From Rhodohalobacter halophilus (lineage in GTDB: Bacteria > Bacteroidota > Rhodothermia > Balneolales > Balneolaceae), in contig NZ_MDWE01000036.1 in NCBI RefSeq assembly GCF_001715195.1, forward strand, positions 26,144-90,143: a DNA stretch of 64,000 nt. The letters run 5' to 3'. The notes under the pieces were generated by a model. That model had not been told where the DNA came from and made no database searches. It saw only the letters and a list, made by a program, of their open reading frames with translations. Below are positions 8,556 through 17,802 of the stretch, in pieces. Every line of letters begins with the position of its first letter. Position 1 is the stretch's first letter. A program made the translations under genes and the position numbers.

Positions 8556-9695
8556 TCAACCGAAAATGAAGTTTACCAGTTCATCCCAAATCATAGGGTT
8601 AATGGCAATCGCCAGAACAATGGAAATTACAAGACCGATCATTGCATATCCCGCATCCTTGAAGATCAACTTCATGGCAACCGACATAGTTTTTCCCTTA
8701 CCTTTTGCATCGGTCAAACTCATGGCAATTTCACGACCTGCAAGTAACCCGATAAACACCCAGGTAGTACTCATCGGAATTGTGCTAATCCCTTTGAAAT
8801 ACCACAAAATCACCGCATAAACTCCATCAATTACCGTAGCGGATCGCACATCCGTTACATCTGATTTTTCTGTGACAATCTGCTGAATTTTATCACCCCT
8901 AAGGTAGAATAGAACGCCCAACCCAAGAAAGATGAATCCTGTAAAAATGAAGAACGCATTGACGGATAGAGATCTCGGCAGGTAAACAGCGATATTAGCG
9001 GCATCCTGCATCAACCAGACTGCCCATAAGCATCCGCTAATAACCCACTGCACAGGCCGCCATGCCGGATGCGGTTTCCCTTTAAACCACTTAATTAACT
9101 GCCGGTTTAAAGAGAACCAGATAATGATTGCCACAATAAATGCTACAAAATAGCCGGACAAACTCTTTTCCAGTACTTGAATAATTCCTTCGGGCTCGGT
9201 GGCAAATGCGCTGAGCAAAAGAAAAGTAGTAGAGACCGGCATTTTGAGCCTTGTGATAATCAACAAAAAGAGTGGTGCGGCAACCTGCAAAAACACAAAA
9301 CTATCGGGTGCCCGGTCAAACCCCTTTGAAGTCAGGCGCTGGTAGGTCACATCACCGTCGTAGGTAAACCAGCTATAGCTCACCGTAACTACAAAAATAC
9401 CCCCGATAAACAGCCAAAGCACCCACCACTTCTTATCGGCATTGGAAGCTAGAAATGTACCGATCGTCTGGATACTGTCGTTGGCAATGGCCGAGTATGC
9501 CGCGAAGAAAAACCCAACCCACATGGCAATGTGAGGAGTTTCGTAGGTTGCGCCGGCAATAAAAAAGAAGATCCCAATCAGAATCAGAAAGCGACGCTCA
9601 CTCTTAATCAGATCCATGAGCCCGGTGGGAATAAGGCTCTCGAGGTAGCTGATTACTACCTTATTTTTCGTCTTTTTTCTCTTTTTCTTACCCAT
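8556..9695 (-). CDS. PiT/PHO4-like inorganic phosphate permease, divergent
   Basis: 379 aa inner-membrane protein with a lysine-rich N-terminus (MGKKKRKKTKNK) and about ten hydrophobic segments. It has two half-sites that resemble the PiT signature GANDVANA: IANDSIQTIGT (70-80) and QDAANIAVYL (230-239). It also has PVSTT at 153-157 and a later PMSTT, which recall the PVSTT motif of phosphate permeases. The motifs are altered, so phosphate as substrate is an inference. It is divergent from the glutamate dehydrogenase gene. Confidence 0.65.
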   Translation of the reverse strand: MGKKKRKKTKNKVVISYLESLIPTGLMDLIKSERRFLILIGIFFFIAGATYETPHIAMWVGFFFAAYSAIANDSIQTIGTFLASNADKKWWVLWLFIGGIFVVTVSYSWFTYDGDVTYQRLTSKGFDRAPDSFVFLQVAAPLFLLIITRLKMPVSTTFLLLSAFATEPEGIIQVLEKSLSGYFVAFIVAIIIWFSLNRQLIKWFKGKPHPAWRPVQWVISGCLWAVWLMQDAANIAVYLPRSLSVNAFFIFTGFIFLGLGVLFYLRGDKIQQIVTEKSDVTDVRSATVIDGVYAVILWYFKGISTIPMSTTWVFIGLLAGREIAMSLTDAKGKGKTMSVAMKLIFKDAGYAMIGLVISIVLAIAINPMIWDELVNFIFG

Positions 9696-9882
9696 TTAAT
9701 GTACTAGCAGACAATTCCGTTTTAATTTATAAACATAACAAGCTCATATTAAGGGAATATTACCGATACGGAATGACCGAAAAAAAGAGTTTCTCCTTGT
9801 TCAAAAAGCTTTATTTTGAGTACGAGTAGTTCAATAAAATGCTCATGAAATTTAAATAAAGCTCTACCATAGCAACAGAAAT

Positions 9883-11190
9883 ATGTCATCAAAAAAAGAA
9901 AGCGGCTCATCTAATTACTATAAAGAGCCAGGCCCAAAATTAAGTGCAGAATCTCCTTTTGAATCGATGATGGAGCGGTTCCGGTTTGCCGCAGATATCT
10001 TAAAACTCGATGAGGGAATGTTCCAATATCTCGCCAGCCCGGTTAAACAGGTTATCGTTTCCATACCGGTTGTTATGGACGACGGACGAATTGAAGTATT
10101 TGAAGGTTACCGCGTGATTCACGACAACGTGCTCGGTCCGTCAAAAGGAGGCATTCGTTTTGCACCGGATGTAAACCTTGAAGAGGTAAAAGCGTTGGCA
10201 TCCTGGATGACCTGGAAGTGTGCCGTCGTAAATGTACCGTTTGGTGGCGCCAAAGGAGGTGTTCGCTGCAATCCCAAGGAGCTCTCCAAAACCGAACTTG
10301 AACGACTGACCCGCCGATACACCGCTTCACTACTCGAAGTTTTTGGACCGGATAAAGATATCCCCGCCCCCGATATGAACACCAATGAACAGGTGATGGC
10401 GTGGATCATGGATACCTTCAGCATGAACTCTCAGCGAACAGAGACTGCTGTTGTTACGGGCAAACCCATTATTCTGGGTGGATCTCAGGGACGGAAAGAG
10501 GCGACCGGCCGTGGAGTTGTAACTGTTACACTCGCAGCATTAAACAAAATGGGGCTCATGCCTAATAAGTCTACTGTTGTGGTTCAGGGTTTTGGGAATG
10601 TAGGGTCCGTTTCTGCACAACTGATGTATGAACAGGGCGCAAAAATTATTGCAGTCAGTGATATCTCTGGCGGATATTACAACGACGGCGGGCTCAATAT
10701 CCCGGAGATGTTCGAGTACTCACAAAAGAATGGAAATACACTTGAAGGATATCCCGATGCTGAACAGATCAGCAATCAACATATTTTGGAGTTGGAGTGT
10801 GACGTTTTGATTCCGGCGGCCAAAGAAGATCAGATCAGCCGTGAAAACGCGCATAAGGTCCAAGCTAAAATTATTGCAGAAGGTGCAAACGGACCCGTAA
10901 CCGCAAATGCCGACTCCATTTTAGAGGAGAAGGGTATCATGGTCATCCCCGATATCCTCGCAAATGCAGGAGGTGTAACAGTCTCCTATTTTGAATGGGT
11001 ACAAGATCGTCAGGGTTATTTCTGGACAGAAGAACGTGTAAATCGCCGGTTGAACCGCATGATGCGAAATGCGTTTGATAATCTCTATGGAGTAAGTGAA
11101 GAGCACAAAATCACACTTCGTCAGGCTGCCTACGTCTATGCAATTAATCGAGTGGCTACAACGCTGAAACTGCGTGGAATTTACGCTTAA
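9883..11190 (+). CDS. gdhA: Glu/Leu/Phe/Val dehydrogenase, probably glutamate dehydrogenase
   Basis: Oxidative deamination of glutamate to 2-oxoglutarate, or the reverse, in the cytoplasm. 435 aa. The substrate domain has GPSKGGIRF and the catalytic Lys124 in PFGGAKGGV, then PAPDMNT. The Rossmann domain follows with VQGFGNVGS. Length and motifs fit the hexameric catabolic GDH family better than the shorter leucine dehydrogenases. ATG at 9883. A small ATPase gene follows after 14 bases and is likely cotranscribed. Cofactor preference is not decided. Confidence 0.9.
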   Translation: MSSKKESGSSNYYKEPGPKLSAESPFESMMERFRFAADILKLDEGMFQYLASPVKQVIVSIPVVMDDGRIEVFEGYRVIHDNVLGPSKGGIRFAPDVNLEEVKALASWMTWKCAVVNVPFGGAKGGVRCNPKELSKTELERLTRRYTASLLEVFGPDKDIPAPDMNTNEQVMAWIMDTFSMNSQRTETAVVTGKPIILGGSQGRKEATGRGVVTVTLAALNKMGLMPNKSTVVVQGFGNVGSVSAQLMYEQGAKIIAVSDISGGYYNDGGLNIPEMFEYSQKNGNTLEGYPDAEQISNQHILELECDVLIPAAKEDQISRENAHKVQAKIIAEGANGPVTANADSILEEKGIMVIPDILANAGGVTVSYFEWVQDRQGYFWTEERVNRRLNRMMRNAFDNLYGVSEEHKITLRQAAYVYAINRVATTLKLRGIYA

Positions 11191-11204
11191 CCCACCCAAT
11201 TCGA

Positions 11205-11615
11205 ATGACTGATTACAATTACCGCTTCACGCTGAAATCAACTCACGATGAGGCGGTAAAAATTCCCGACATTGTTGATGGTATTCAACTGGAGTCGTCA
11301 CTTAGCGAGGATGAGACGTCTAACTTTAAACTTCTATTAAGTGAAGCCGTTGACAATGCTATTCAGCATGGGAATGAATATGACCCCGAGAAGAGTGTTG
11401 AGGTTGAGATAATCATAACCGGGCATGAAATTAAAGCGAGTATCTCGAACGAAGGTAAAGGATTTGACCCATCTGCAGCGGCACCGACAGATCCGACCGC
11501 AGAAGAGAATCTTCTGAACACAAGCGGACGTGGAATATTTCTACTTCAGGAGCTGGCTGACTCCCTTGAATTTATAAACCAGGGAAAAACCCTTCAATTC
11601 ACTTTAAACCGGTAA
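11205..11615 (+). CDS. RsbW/SpoIIAB-like serine kinase or anti-sigma ATPase
   Basis: 136 aa single GHKL ATPase domain: N box SEAVDNAIQHGN, G1 box NEGKGFDP and G2 box SGRGIFLLQ. Family members bind sigma factors or phosphorylate anti-anti-sigma (STAS) proteins. No STAS protein, PP2C phosphatase or sigma factor lies in the window, so its partner is elsewhere. It sits 14 bases behind gdhA and ends 9 bases from the convergent tolC-like gene. Confidence 0.8.
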   Translation: MTDYNYRFTLKSTHDEAVKIPDIVDGIQLESSLSEDETSNFKLLLSEAVDNAIQHGNEYDPEKSVEVEIIITGHEIKASISNEGKGFDPSAAAPTDPTAEENLLNTSGRGIFLLQELADSLEFINQGKTLQFTLNR

Positions 11616-11624
11616 AGCGCAACA

Positions 11625-12956
11625 TCAATCCGTTGCTGCAAAAAGCTGTTCAATCTCCCCGGTCAGCTCCAGGAGTTGGGTTTCTGCAATTTTTGCTTCA
11701 TACATCGCATTGATAAGCCGGTTTTCAGCGGCGATAAACGTCCGCTGCGCCTCTCTAAACTCCAGTGAACTGATGGAACCGAGCCGAAATCTCTCCAACG
11801 CAATATCCAGAGTCTCTTCAGCATTTGCCAGGTTCTCCTCTTCCAGATCCACCAGCTCAATGTTGTTTTGATAGGTGCGGTAGATCATTCGAAAATCAGA
11901 TTGAAGCCGCAGCCTCTGACCTTCAAGGTTCAATTCAGCATTTTTTGATCTGATCTGCGCATTCTGCATACGCCTGTTCAGGTTAAAACCATTGAAAATA
12001 TTGACTCTTGCCGTCAACCCTACCGAAAAACCGGTTGTCTCATTAAACTGAAAGAAGCCGCCGTCATTTTCGCTTCGGTTAAAACTGTAGCCGGATGTAA
12101 GAGACAGCTCCGGCAAGCGTTCGCCCCGAATTTCACGCTCTTCAAGTGAAGAAACTTCCTGCTCAAATCTTGCTATGGCAAGTTGTGCATTATCACTCAT
12201 CAGACGGTTATAGAGCGCATCTTCCGAAAGCTGACGATTTACCTGAATATCTTGAACTACCGAAAAATCTGTATCGGGATCACGACCCAGCAGCTCATTG
12301 AGTAAAATCTTTGCCTCATTCAACCGGTTCGACTCACGGATATATGCCGCCCGGTCTGCATTCACATCTGATCGTGCCTGAAGGAGTTCATACTCCGAGC
12401 CTGACCCAAGGTCCACTTTTGTCTCTTCAATTTCTATCCGCTCCATTGACACCTCAATATTGTTCTCCAGAACGTTCATCTGCTCAGCAATCCGGATAAT
12501 ATTGTAGTAGGATGATGCGATCTGACTTACCAATCGCTCCGTATCCAACCGCAATTGTTTGTCGCTAATATCCTTCAACCGGTTCAGTTTCCGATACCGG
12601 TTCACAGAGGTAAGCCCATCAAACAGGGTCCAGTTCAAATTGATGGCCGCATTGGTGTTGGTGCTGCGAGCACCCTCATTTGTGCTTCCGGTGCCGTCGG
12701 CCGATCTGAACTCACTGTCTTCAATACTTTCCGTACGGCTTGCGGAGAGATTGACGGAGGGCAACAGTCCTGCATTTCCAAGGGTAGAGTTATTATCTGC
12801 CTCTTCTTGAAGATTACGGCTGATTTGCAGCCCAAAATTATTTTCCAGCCCAATTTGGATTGCGTTTTCCAGCGTTATGGTCTGCTGAGAAAAAGCACTC
12901 CGGGGCTGAAAGATAAATAGGATAAGTAGTGAGAGAGTAAGTCCTTTAAAAATCAT
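11625..12956 (-). CDS. TolC-family outer-membrane efflux channel
   Basis: 443 aa with a signal peptide (cut after SAFSQ) and two coiled-coil/barrel repeats typical of OEP proteins. It is the export duct of the RND pump encoded upstream. A TTG lies at 12959, but I chose ATG 12956 because it overlaps the RND stop by one base (TGATG), the usual coupled arrangement. It is the last gene of a three-gene operon and ends 9 bases from the convergent ATPase gene. Confidence 0.88.
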   Translation of the reverse strand: MIFKGLTLSLLILFIFQPRSAFSQQTITLENAIQIGLENNFGLQISRNLQEEADNNSTLGNAGLLPSVNLSASRTESIEDSEFRSADGTGSTNEGARSTNTNAAINLNWTLFDGLTSVNRYRKLNRLKDISDKQLRLDTERLVSQIASSYYNIIRIAEQMNVLENNIEVSMERIEIEETKVDLGSGSEYELLQARSDVNADRAAYIRESNRLNEAKILLNELLGRDPDTDFSVVQDIQVNRQLSEDALYNRLMSDNAQLAIARFEQEVSSLEEREIRGERLPELSLTSGYSFNRSENDGGFFQFNETTGFSVGLTARVNIFNGFNLNRRMQNAQIRSKNAELNLEGQRLRLQSDFRMIYRTYQNNIELVDLEEENLANAEETLDIALERFRLGSISSLEFREAQRTFIAAENRLINAMYEAKIAETQLLELTGEIEQLFAATD

Positions 12957-15900
12957 CAAACGCTTGCAGTTTCTAATTTTTCAGCTTCTTTTGCACGTTC
13001 CTGAATCTCCTGCTTCTGGCTTTTTTCGGAAGAGAAGTAGGAGTAGATAGCCGGAATGATGTAGAGAGTTAAAAAGCTACCGATTAACAACCCGCCAATA
13101 ACCGCAATACCCATGGATGAACGGCTCTCTGAACCGGCTCCAATTGCCAGTGCAATCGGCAGAATTCCCAAAATTGTTGAGATGGACGTCATCAGGATTG
13201 GACGGAATCGAACAGCGGCTGCGTCCATAATTGCGTCCATCACATTCATCCCCTGCTCCTGGCGTTGGTTGGCAAACTCAACAATCAGAATACCATTCTT
13301 TGCAATCAGCCCGATCAGCATAATGGCCCCAATCTGGCTAAAAATATTCAGTGTCTGATCAAAGTACCAAAGCGAAACCAGTGTTCCGAAAATTGCAAGA
13401 GGAACGGTAAAAAGGATGATGAACGGATCGCGAAAACTTTCAAACTGAGCCGCCAGCACCAGGTATATCAACACCAGGGCGAGTGCAAATATGAATAGAA
13501 GACTCGCGGCACTTTCGGCAAAATCCCGTGACGGTCCGGCCAGATCGGTAATTACAGATTCAGGCAGAACTCTATCGGCAATATCATTCATCGCATCAAT
13601 ACCGTCCCCAATAGTGTAGCCGGGTGCGAGCTGTGCGGAGATGGTTGCAGATTTAAATCGGTTGAAGCGATAAAGTTGTGGAGGACTGCTTCGTTCGGTA
13701 ACGGTTACAAGGTTGTCAAGCTGCAGTAACGCACCATCCTGACTTCGCACATAGATCGTCTTCAGGTCGATCGGTTCATTTCTGTATTGGCGATCCATCT
13801 GACCAATTACCCAGTATTGCTTGCCATCCATAATGAAAAATCCAAACCGGCTGCCTGAAAGTGATAGCTGTAGTGTTTCGGCAATATCCCGAACAGATAC
13901 GCCCAGCGCACGGGCCCTGTCACGCTCAATCTCAACCTGAAGTTCCGGCCGATTAAATTTCAGATCTACTTCGGCAAATACAAAAGCCGGGTTTTGATTC
14001 GCTTCCTGCAAAAACTCGGGAATCACATCTTCAAGCTGTCCCAGCGTTTGAGCCTGCAGAACAAACTGAACCGGGAGTCCGCCGCGACGGTTACCGATTG
14101 ATTGAGGCTGAGAAACAAATGTTTGAGCTCCTGTAAGGTTCGACATCAACCCTGTGAGTTGATCGGCAATCTCCTGTTGAGAGCGATCCCGATCTCCGGC
14201 ATCTCCCAGATTTATAAAACTAAACGCTGAGTTTATGGAACCTGATGCTCCAAAACCGGGTGAGGTTACCGTATTCATCGCCACAACTTCGGGCACGTTC
14301 TGCTGAACAGTTCGGATCATGTCATCAACATAGGCGTCCATGTATTCAAATGAGGCACCCTCGGGAGCTGTGGCAAACAGTCTGATCTGTCCGCGATCTT
14401 CACTCGGAGCAAGTTCTTCGGGGATATTGGAATACAGAACACCGATCAACACACCGGCAGCAGCCAGAATTACAAACGCCAGCCATCTTCGTTTCATAAA
14501 CGACTCAAGAGAACTCCTGTATACACTGTTTATTTTTTTGAAATAGGGCTCCGTGAGCTGGTAAAATCGATTTTTTTCGGCACCGTTTTTCAGGATTTTG
14601 GTTGCCAGCATCGGTGTGAGTGTCAGTGCCACGAACGATGAAATGATTACCGCACCGGCAATCACCACTCCAAATTCACGGAACAGGCGTCCCGTGGTTC
14701 CGCCCAGAAAGAGGATCGGCATAAAAACCGACACCAAAGCGAGGGACGTAGCCACAACGGCAAAGAAGATCTCTTTGGAGCCCAGAATTCCGGCCTCTAT
14801 TGTTGGCAAGCCCTTCTCCATTTTAGCGTAGATATTTTCCAGCACCACAATTGCATCATCCACGACCAAACCAATGGCCAATACGATGGCCAGCATGGTA
14901 AGCACGTTTATTGAAAAACCGGCCACATACATGATGAAGAAGGCGCCAATTAACGCGATGGGTATTACAATGATTGGGATAAAGGTGGTTCGAAAATCTC
15001 TTAGAAAGATGAAAATCACCAGGATTACCAACCCAAGCGCAAGAAATACGGTCTGCTGCACCTCGCTGATTGATTGCTGGATATATTCGGTGGTATCGAA
15101 CCCTACCGCAATATCGATATCCTCGGGCAGATCCCGCTCAATTCTTTCGACACGAACAAAGAACTCCTCTGCAATACTAAGCTGGTTGGAGCCGGGCTGG
15201 GGAATAGCCACCACTCCAACCATTGGAATTCCGTTTCTTTTCAATACCGTTCGTTCATTCTGAGCACCCAGTTCAGCTCGCCCGATATCCCGGAAACGGA
15301 TCTTTCTCCCATCCTCTTCACGGATGATCAGGTTATTAAACTCTTCGGGTGTCGTTAGACGTCCCATGGTACGGACAGTAAGCTCTGTGGTATTTCCTTC
15401 GATTCTTCCTGAGGGAAGCTCAACATTTTCTCGATTCAATGCCTGCTGAACATCAAGGGGTGTTACACTGTACGCCGCGAGTTTCAGGGGGTCCATCCAA
15501 AGACGCATCGCGTACTGACGCGATCCCCATATTCGAATCTCACTGACTCCGGGAATCGTCTGAAGCTGCTCTTTAAAAATATTTTCGGCGATGGATGTTA
15601 ACTCAAGAAGGTTTCTTCGATCACTGTTCACATTCAAAAATACAATCGGAGAAGCATCGGCGTCAGCTTTTCGAACCGTAGGCGGTTCTGCATCGGGCGG
15701 TAGATTACGCTGTGCACTGGAAACCCGATCCCGCACATCGTTCGCGGCAGCCTCCATGTCTATCTCAAGATCAAACTCTACGGTAATGGTACTCTGTCCC
15801 TGCCTGCTGGTTGATGTGAGCGTTCGGATACCGGCAATACCATTTACCGACTCTTCGAGCGGCTCTGTAATTTGCGACTCAATGACATCTGCATTAGCCC

Positions 15901-16057
15901 CAACATAACTGGTGGAAACCGTAACGATCGGCGGATCAACAGAGGGGTACTCTCTCACACCGAGATTAAAGAACGAGATCACGCCGAAAAGTACAATCAC
16001 AATCGACATGACCGAGGCCAGAACCGGCCGGCGAATACTTAGTGACGATAGACTCAT
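12956..16057 (-). CDS. RND efflux pump inner-membrane transporter (AcrB/MexB-like)
   Basis: Proton-driven exporter of drugs or amphiphiles. 1033 aa, full length, with 12 expected membrane helices and two large periplasmic loops. The proton-relay pair Asp400-Asp401 is in TM4 (GLVVDDAIVVLEN). The N-terminus MSLSSLSIRRPVLASVMS is standard for the HAE1 family, and GLIAKNGILIVEFAN is in the C-terminal half. It overlaps the upstream MFP gene by four bases (ATGA) and tolC by one. No local regulator is seen. Confidence 0.93.
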   Translation of the reverse strand: MSLSSLSIRRPVLASVMSIVIVLFGVISFFNLGVREYPSVDPPIVTVSTSYVGANADVIESQITEPLEESVNGIAGIRTLTSTSRQGQSTITVEFDLEIDMEAAANDVRDRVSSAQRNLPPDAEPPTVRKADADASPIVFLNVNSDRRNLLELTSIAENIFKEQLQTIPGVSEIRIWGSRQYAMRLWMDPLKLAAYSVTPLDVQQALNRENVELPSGRIEGNTTELTVRTMGRLTTPEEFNNLIIREEDGRKIRFRDIGRAELGAQNERTVLKRNGIPMVGVVAIPQPGSNQLSIAEEFFVRVERIERDLPEDIDIAVGFDTTEYIQQSISEVQQTVFLALGLVILVIFIFLRDFRTTFIPIIVIPIALIGAFFIMYVAGFSINVLTMLAIVLAIGLVVDDAIVVLENIYAKMEKGLPTIEAGILGSKEIFFAVVATSLALVSVFMPILFLGGTTGRLFREFGVVIAGAVIISSFVALTLTPMLATKILKNGAEKNRFYQLTEPYFKKINSVYRSSLESFMKRRWLAFVILAAAGVLIGVLYSNIPEELAPSEDRGQIRLFATAPEGASFEYMDAYVDDMIRTVQQNVPEVVAMNTVTSPGFGASGSINSAFSFINLGDAGDRDRSQQEIADQLTGLMSNLTGAQTFVSQPQSIGNRRGGLPVQFVLQAQTLGQLEDVIPEFLQEANQNPAFVFAEVDLKFNRPELQVEIERDRARALGVSVRDIAETLQLSLSGSRFGFFIMDGKQYWVIGQMDRQYRNEPIDLKTIYVRSQDGALLQLDNLVTVTERSSPPQLYRFNRFKSATISAQLAPGYTIGDGIDAMNDIADRVLPESVITDLAGPSRDFAESAASLLFIFALALVLIYLVLAAQFESFRDPFIILFTVPLAIFGTLVSLWYFDQTLNIFSQIGAIMLIGLIAKNGILIVEFANQRQEQGMNVMDAIMDAAAVRFRPILMTSISTILGILPIALAIGAGSESRSSMGIAVIGGLLIGSFLTLYIIPAIYSYFSSEKSQKQEIQERAKEAEKLETASV

Positions 16058-17148
16058 AACTCCGCACTTGAATTAAGTTGAACCACATTTACTTCCGTGC
16101 CGGGGTTTACCTGAAGCAATCCGGTTGTCAGCACCGTATCTCCTTCAGCAACGCCATTTATAATTTGAACTTTTTCGCTGGTTCTCATACCGGTCTGAAC
16201 CCGCTCCTGTTCAACCACTCCATTACGGACAACAAACACTTTCTGTGAATTCAATTCGGGAATTACAGCGATGGTCGGCACCATCAAAGCGTTATCAATT
16301 TGTTCGAGAATCAGAACAATGTTTGCAAATGCACCGGGATAGAGCAGATTGTCATCGTTCTCACTAATAGCTCTGATTTGAAGTGTTCTGGTTTGCTGGT
16401 CAATTCGAGGCTCAATTGCATACACTTCACCTACAAAAGTGGAATCAATACCCTGCACGTTAAAATTAATTTTATCCCCGATATCCACCCGGGAGAGATA
16501 TCGTTCAGGTACTGAAAAATCGATCTTTACCCGATTAATCTCCTGAAGTGAGGCAATCCGCGTATTCGGGCTGATGTAACTCCCTTCGCTCACATACTTC
16601 AAGCCGATACGACCGCTGAACGGAGCATTAATTTCTGTTTTATCAATTTGGGCATCAATCAGGTTCAGTTCAGCACGCAGTACATTCACCTCGTTCAGTG
16701 TGGCATCATAATCGTCCTGCGAAATTCCGCCGCGCTCCAATAACCTTCTCTGTCGCTCCTCGCGCTGTTCGGCAAGGTTTAATCGAAAGGTAGCTCGCTG
16801 CTTTTGCGCCTGAAGCTCACTGTCATTAATTTTCACAAGCAGTTCACCTCTTTCAACCTCCCGACCTTCCTCAAAAGAGATAGCCGTAATGATCCCGGAC
16901 GCCTCAGCACTCAGATCCACAACTTCATTGGCCCGAATTGTACCACTGGTAAAAATTCTGTCCTCAATCGATTCCGGCTGCATAACCACAGCCTCAACCT
17001 GAAGAACATTTTGCCCTCCCGAGCCGGGCCCTCCCTGTGCCATTGCATCATTCGTTTGAAAAAGAGGCTTCACTTTAGGGTAAGCAAGTAAACCGATGAC
17101 CACGGCCAAAACCGAAAAAATAATAATACGTTTAGAAACTTTACTCAT
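16054..17148 (-). CDS. RND efflux membrane-fusion protein (AcrA-like)
   Basis: 364 aa periplasmic adaptor that links the RND pump to the outer-membrane channel. An uncleaved N-terminal anchor (about residues 7-23) is followed by a lipoyl-like half, an alpha-hairpin (LAEQREERQRRLLERG), the second lipoyl half (NAPFSGRIGLKYVSEG) and the beta-barrel. No lipobox cysteine is present, so it is a membrane-anchored type. It is the first gene of the operon; ATG at 17148. The promoter should lie in the roughly 170 bases upstream, where I see no clear motif. Confidence 0.9.
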   Translation of the reverse strand: MSKVSKRIIIFSVLAVVIGLLAYPKVKPLFQTNDAMAQGGPGSGGQNVLQVEAVVMQPESIEDRIFTSGTIRANEVVDLSAEASGIITAISFEEGREVERGELLVKINDSELQAQKQRATFRLNLAEQREERQRRLLERGGISQDDYDATLNEVNVLRAELNLIDAQIDKTEINAPFSGRIGLKYVSEGSYISPNTRIASLQEINRVKIDFSVPERYLSRVDIGDKINFNVQGIDSTFVGEVYAIEPRIDQQTRTLQIRAISENDDNLLYPGAFANIVLILEQIDNALMVPTIAVIPELNSQKVFVVRNGVVEQERVQTGMRTSEKVQIINGVAEGDTVLTTGLLQVNPGTEVNVVQLNSSAEL

Positions 17149-17320
17149 ATCTGTTTTAGAGAGTTGTATAGGTCTTTTGAGTAACGAACAAATTTACAGT
17201 ATAGTTCTGTCGATTTCGCCCCGTTATTGTAAAATCTTGTAGGTGTTAATGACAACCATTTTTCCGGCGAACCCGGAATTTTGCCTGTTTACTGTTTTAT
17301 CAGGTCCGAGAAAACAAAAA

Positions 17321-17348
17321 AGGCGACCCGAATTAAATCAGGCCGCCT
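17321..17348 (-). terminator. Rho-independent terminator of trxA
   Basis: Read on the minus strand, AGGCGGCCTGA pairs with TTCGGGTCGCCT through G-U wobbles, followed by a run of T (AAAAAA on the plus strand at 17316-17321). It lies about 25 bases beyond the trxA stop and separates trxA from the efflux operon. Confidence 0.8.
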
Positions 17349-17371
17349 CTTCCCTCTGTCAAACAAAGTGT

Positions 17372-17698
17372 TTATGCCAGTTGGGCATCCAGGTGTTTTT
17401 TGATCTGATTCTTCGGAACGGCTCCGATAATTTGATCAACCACTTCGCCATCTTTAAAAATCAACAGCGTTGGGATACTTCGAATACCATACTTCACGGA
17501 AACTTCTGAGTTATGATCAACATTTACTTTGCCGATCTTAACTTTTCCTTCGTATTCACCTGCAAGCTCTTCAACAACAGGCCCGACCATTCTGCACGGC
17601 CCGCACCATTCTGCCCAAAAATCAACTAATACAGGTTCAGATGCACCTTCTACTTCATCTGAAAAATTGTCGTCTGTGAATTCAATTGGTTTACTCAT
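17372..17698 (-). CDS. trxA: Thioredoxin
   Basis: Cytoplasmic dithiol-disulfide oxidoreductase. 108 aa, the standard length, with the active site WCGPC at Cys32/Cys35 (same numbering as E. coli). The cis-proline segment SIPTLLIF and the GAVPK segment are present. It follows dnaE by 104 bases and is closed by a strong terminator. Some expression from its own promoter is likely given the spacer. Confidence 0.97.
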   Translation of the reverse strand: MSKPIEFTDDNFSDEVEGASEPVLVDFWAEWCGPCRMVGPVVEELAGEYEGKVKIGKVNVDHNSEVSVKYGIRSIPTLLIFKDGEVVDQIIGAVPKNQIKKHLDAQLA

Positions 17699-17802
17699 AT
17701 CGATTTTTTCTTTTTTTGTTTATTAATCTAAGATCTGAATAATTGTTTAAACTAACACATATCAAATCGTTATTGGTACTATCATCAAAACTTATCGCTT
17801 TA

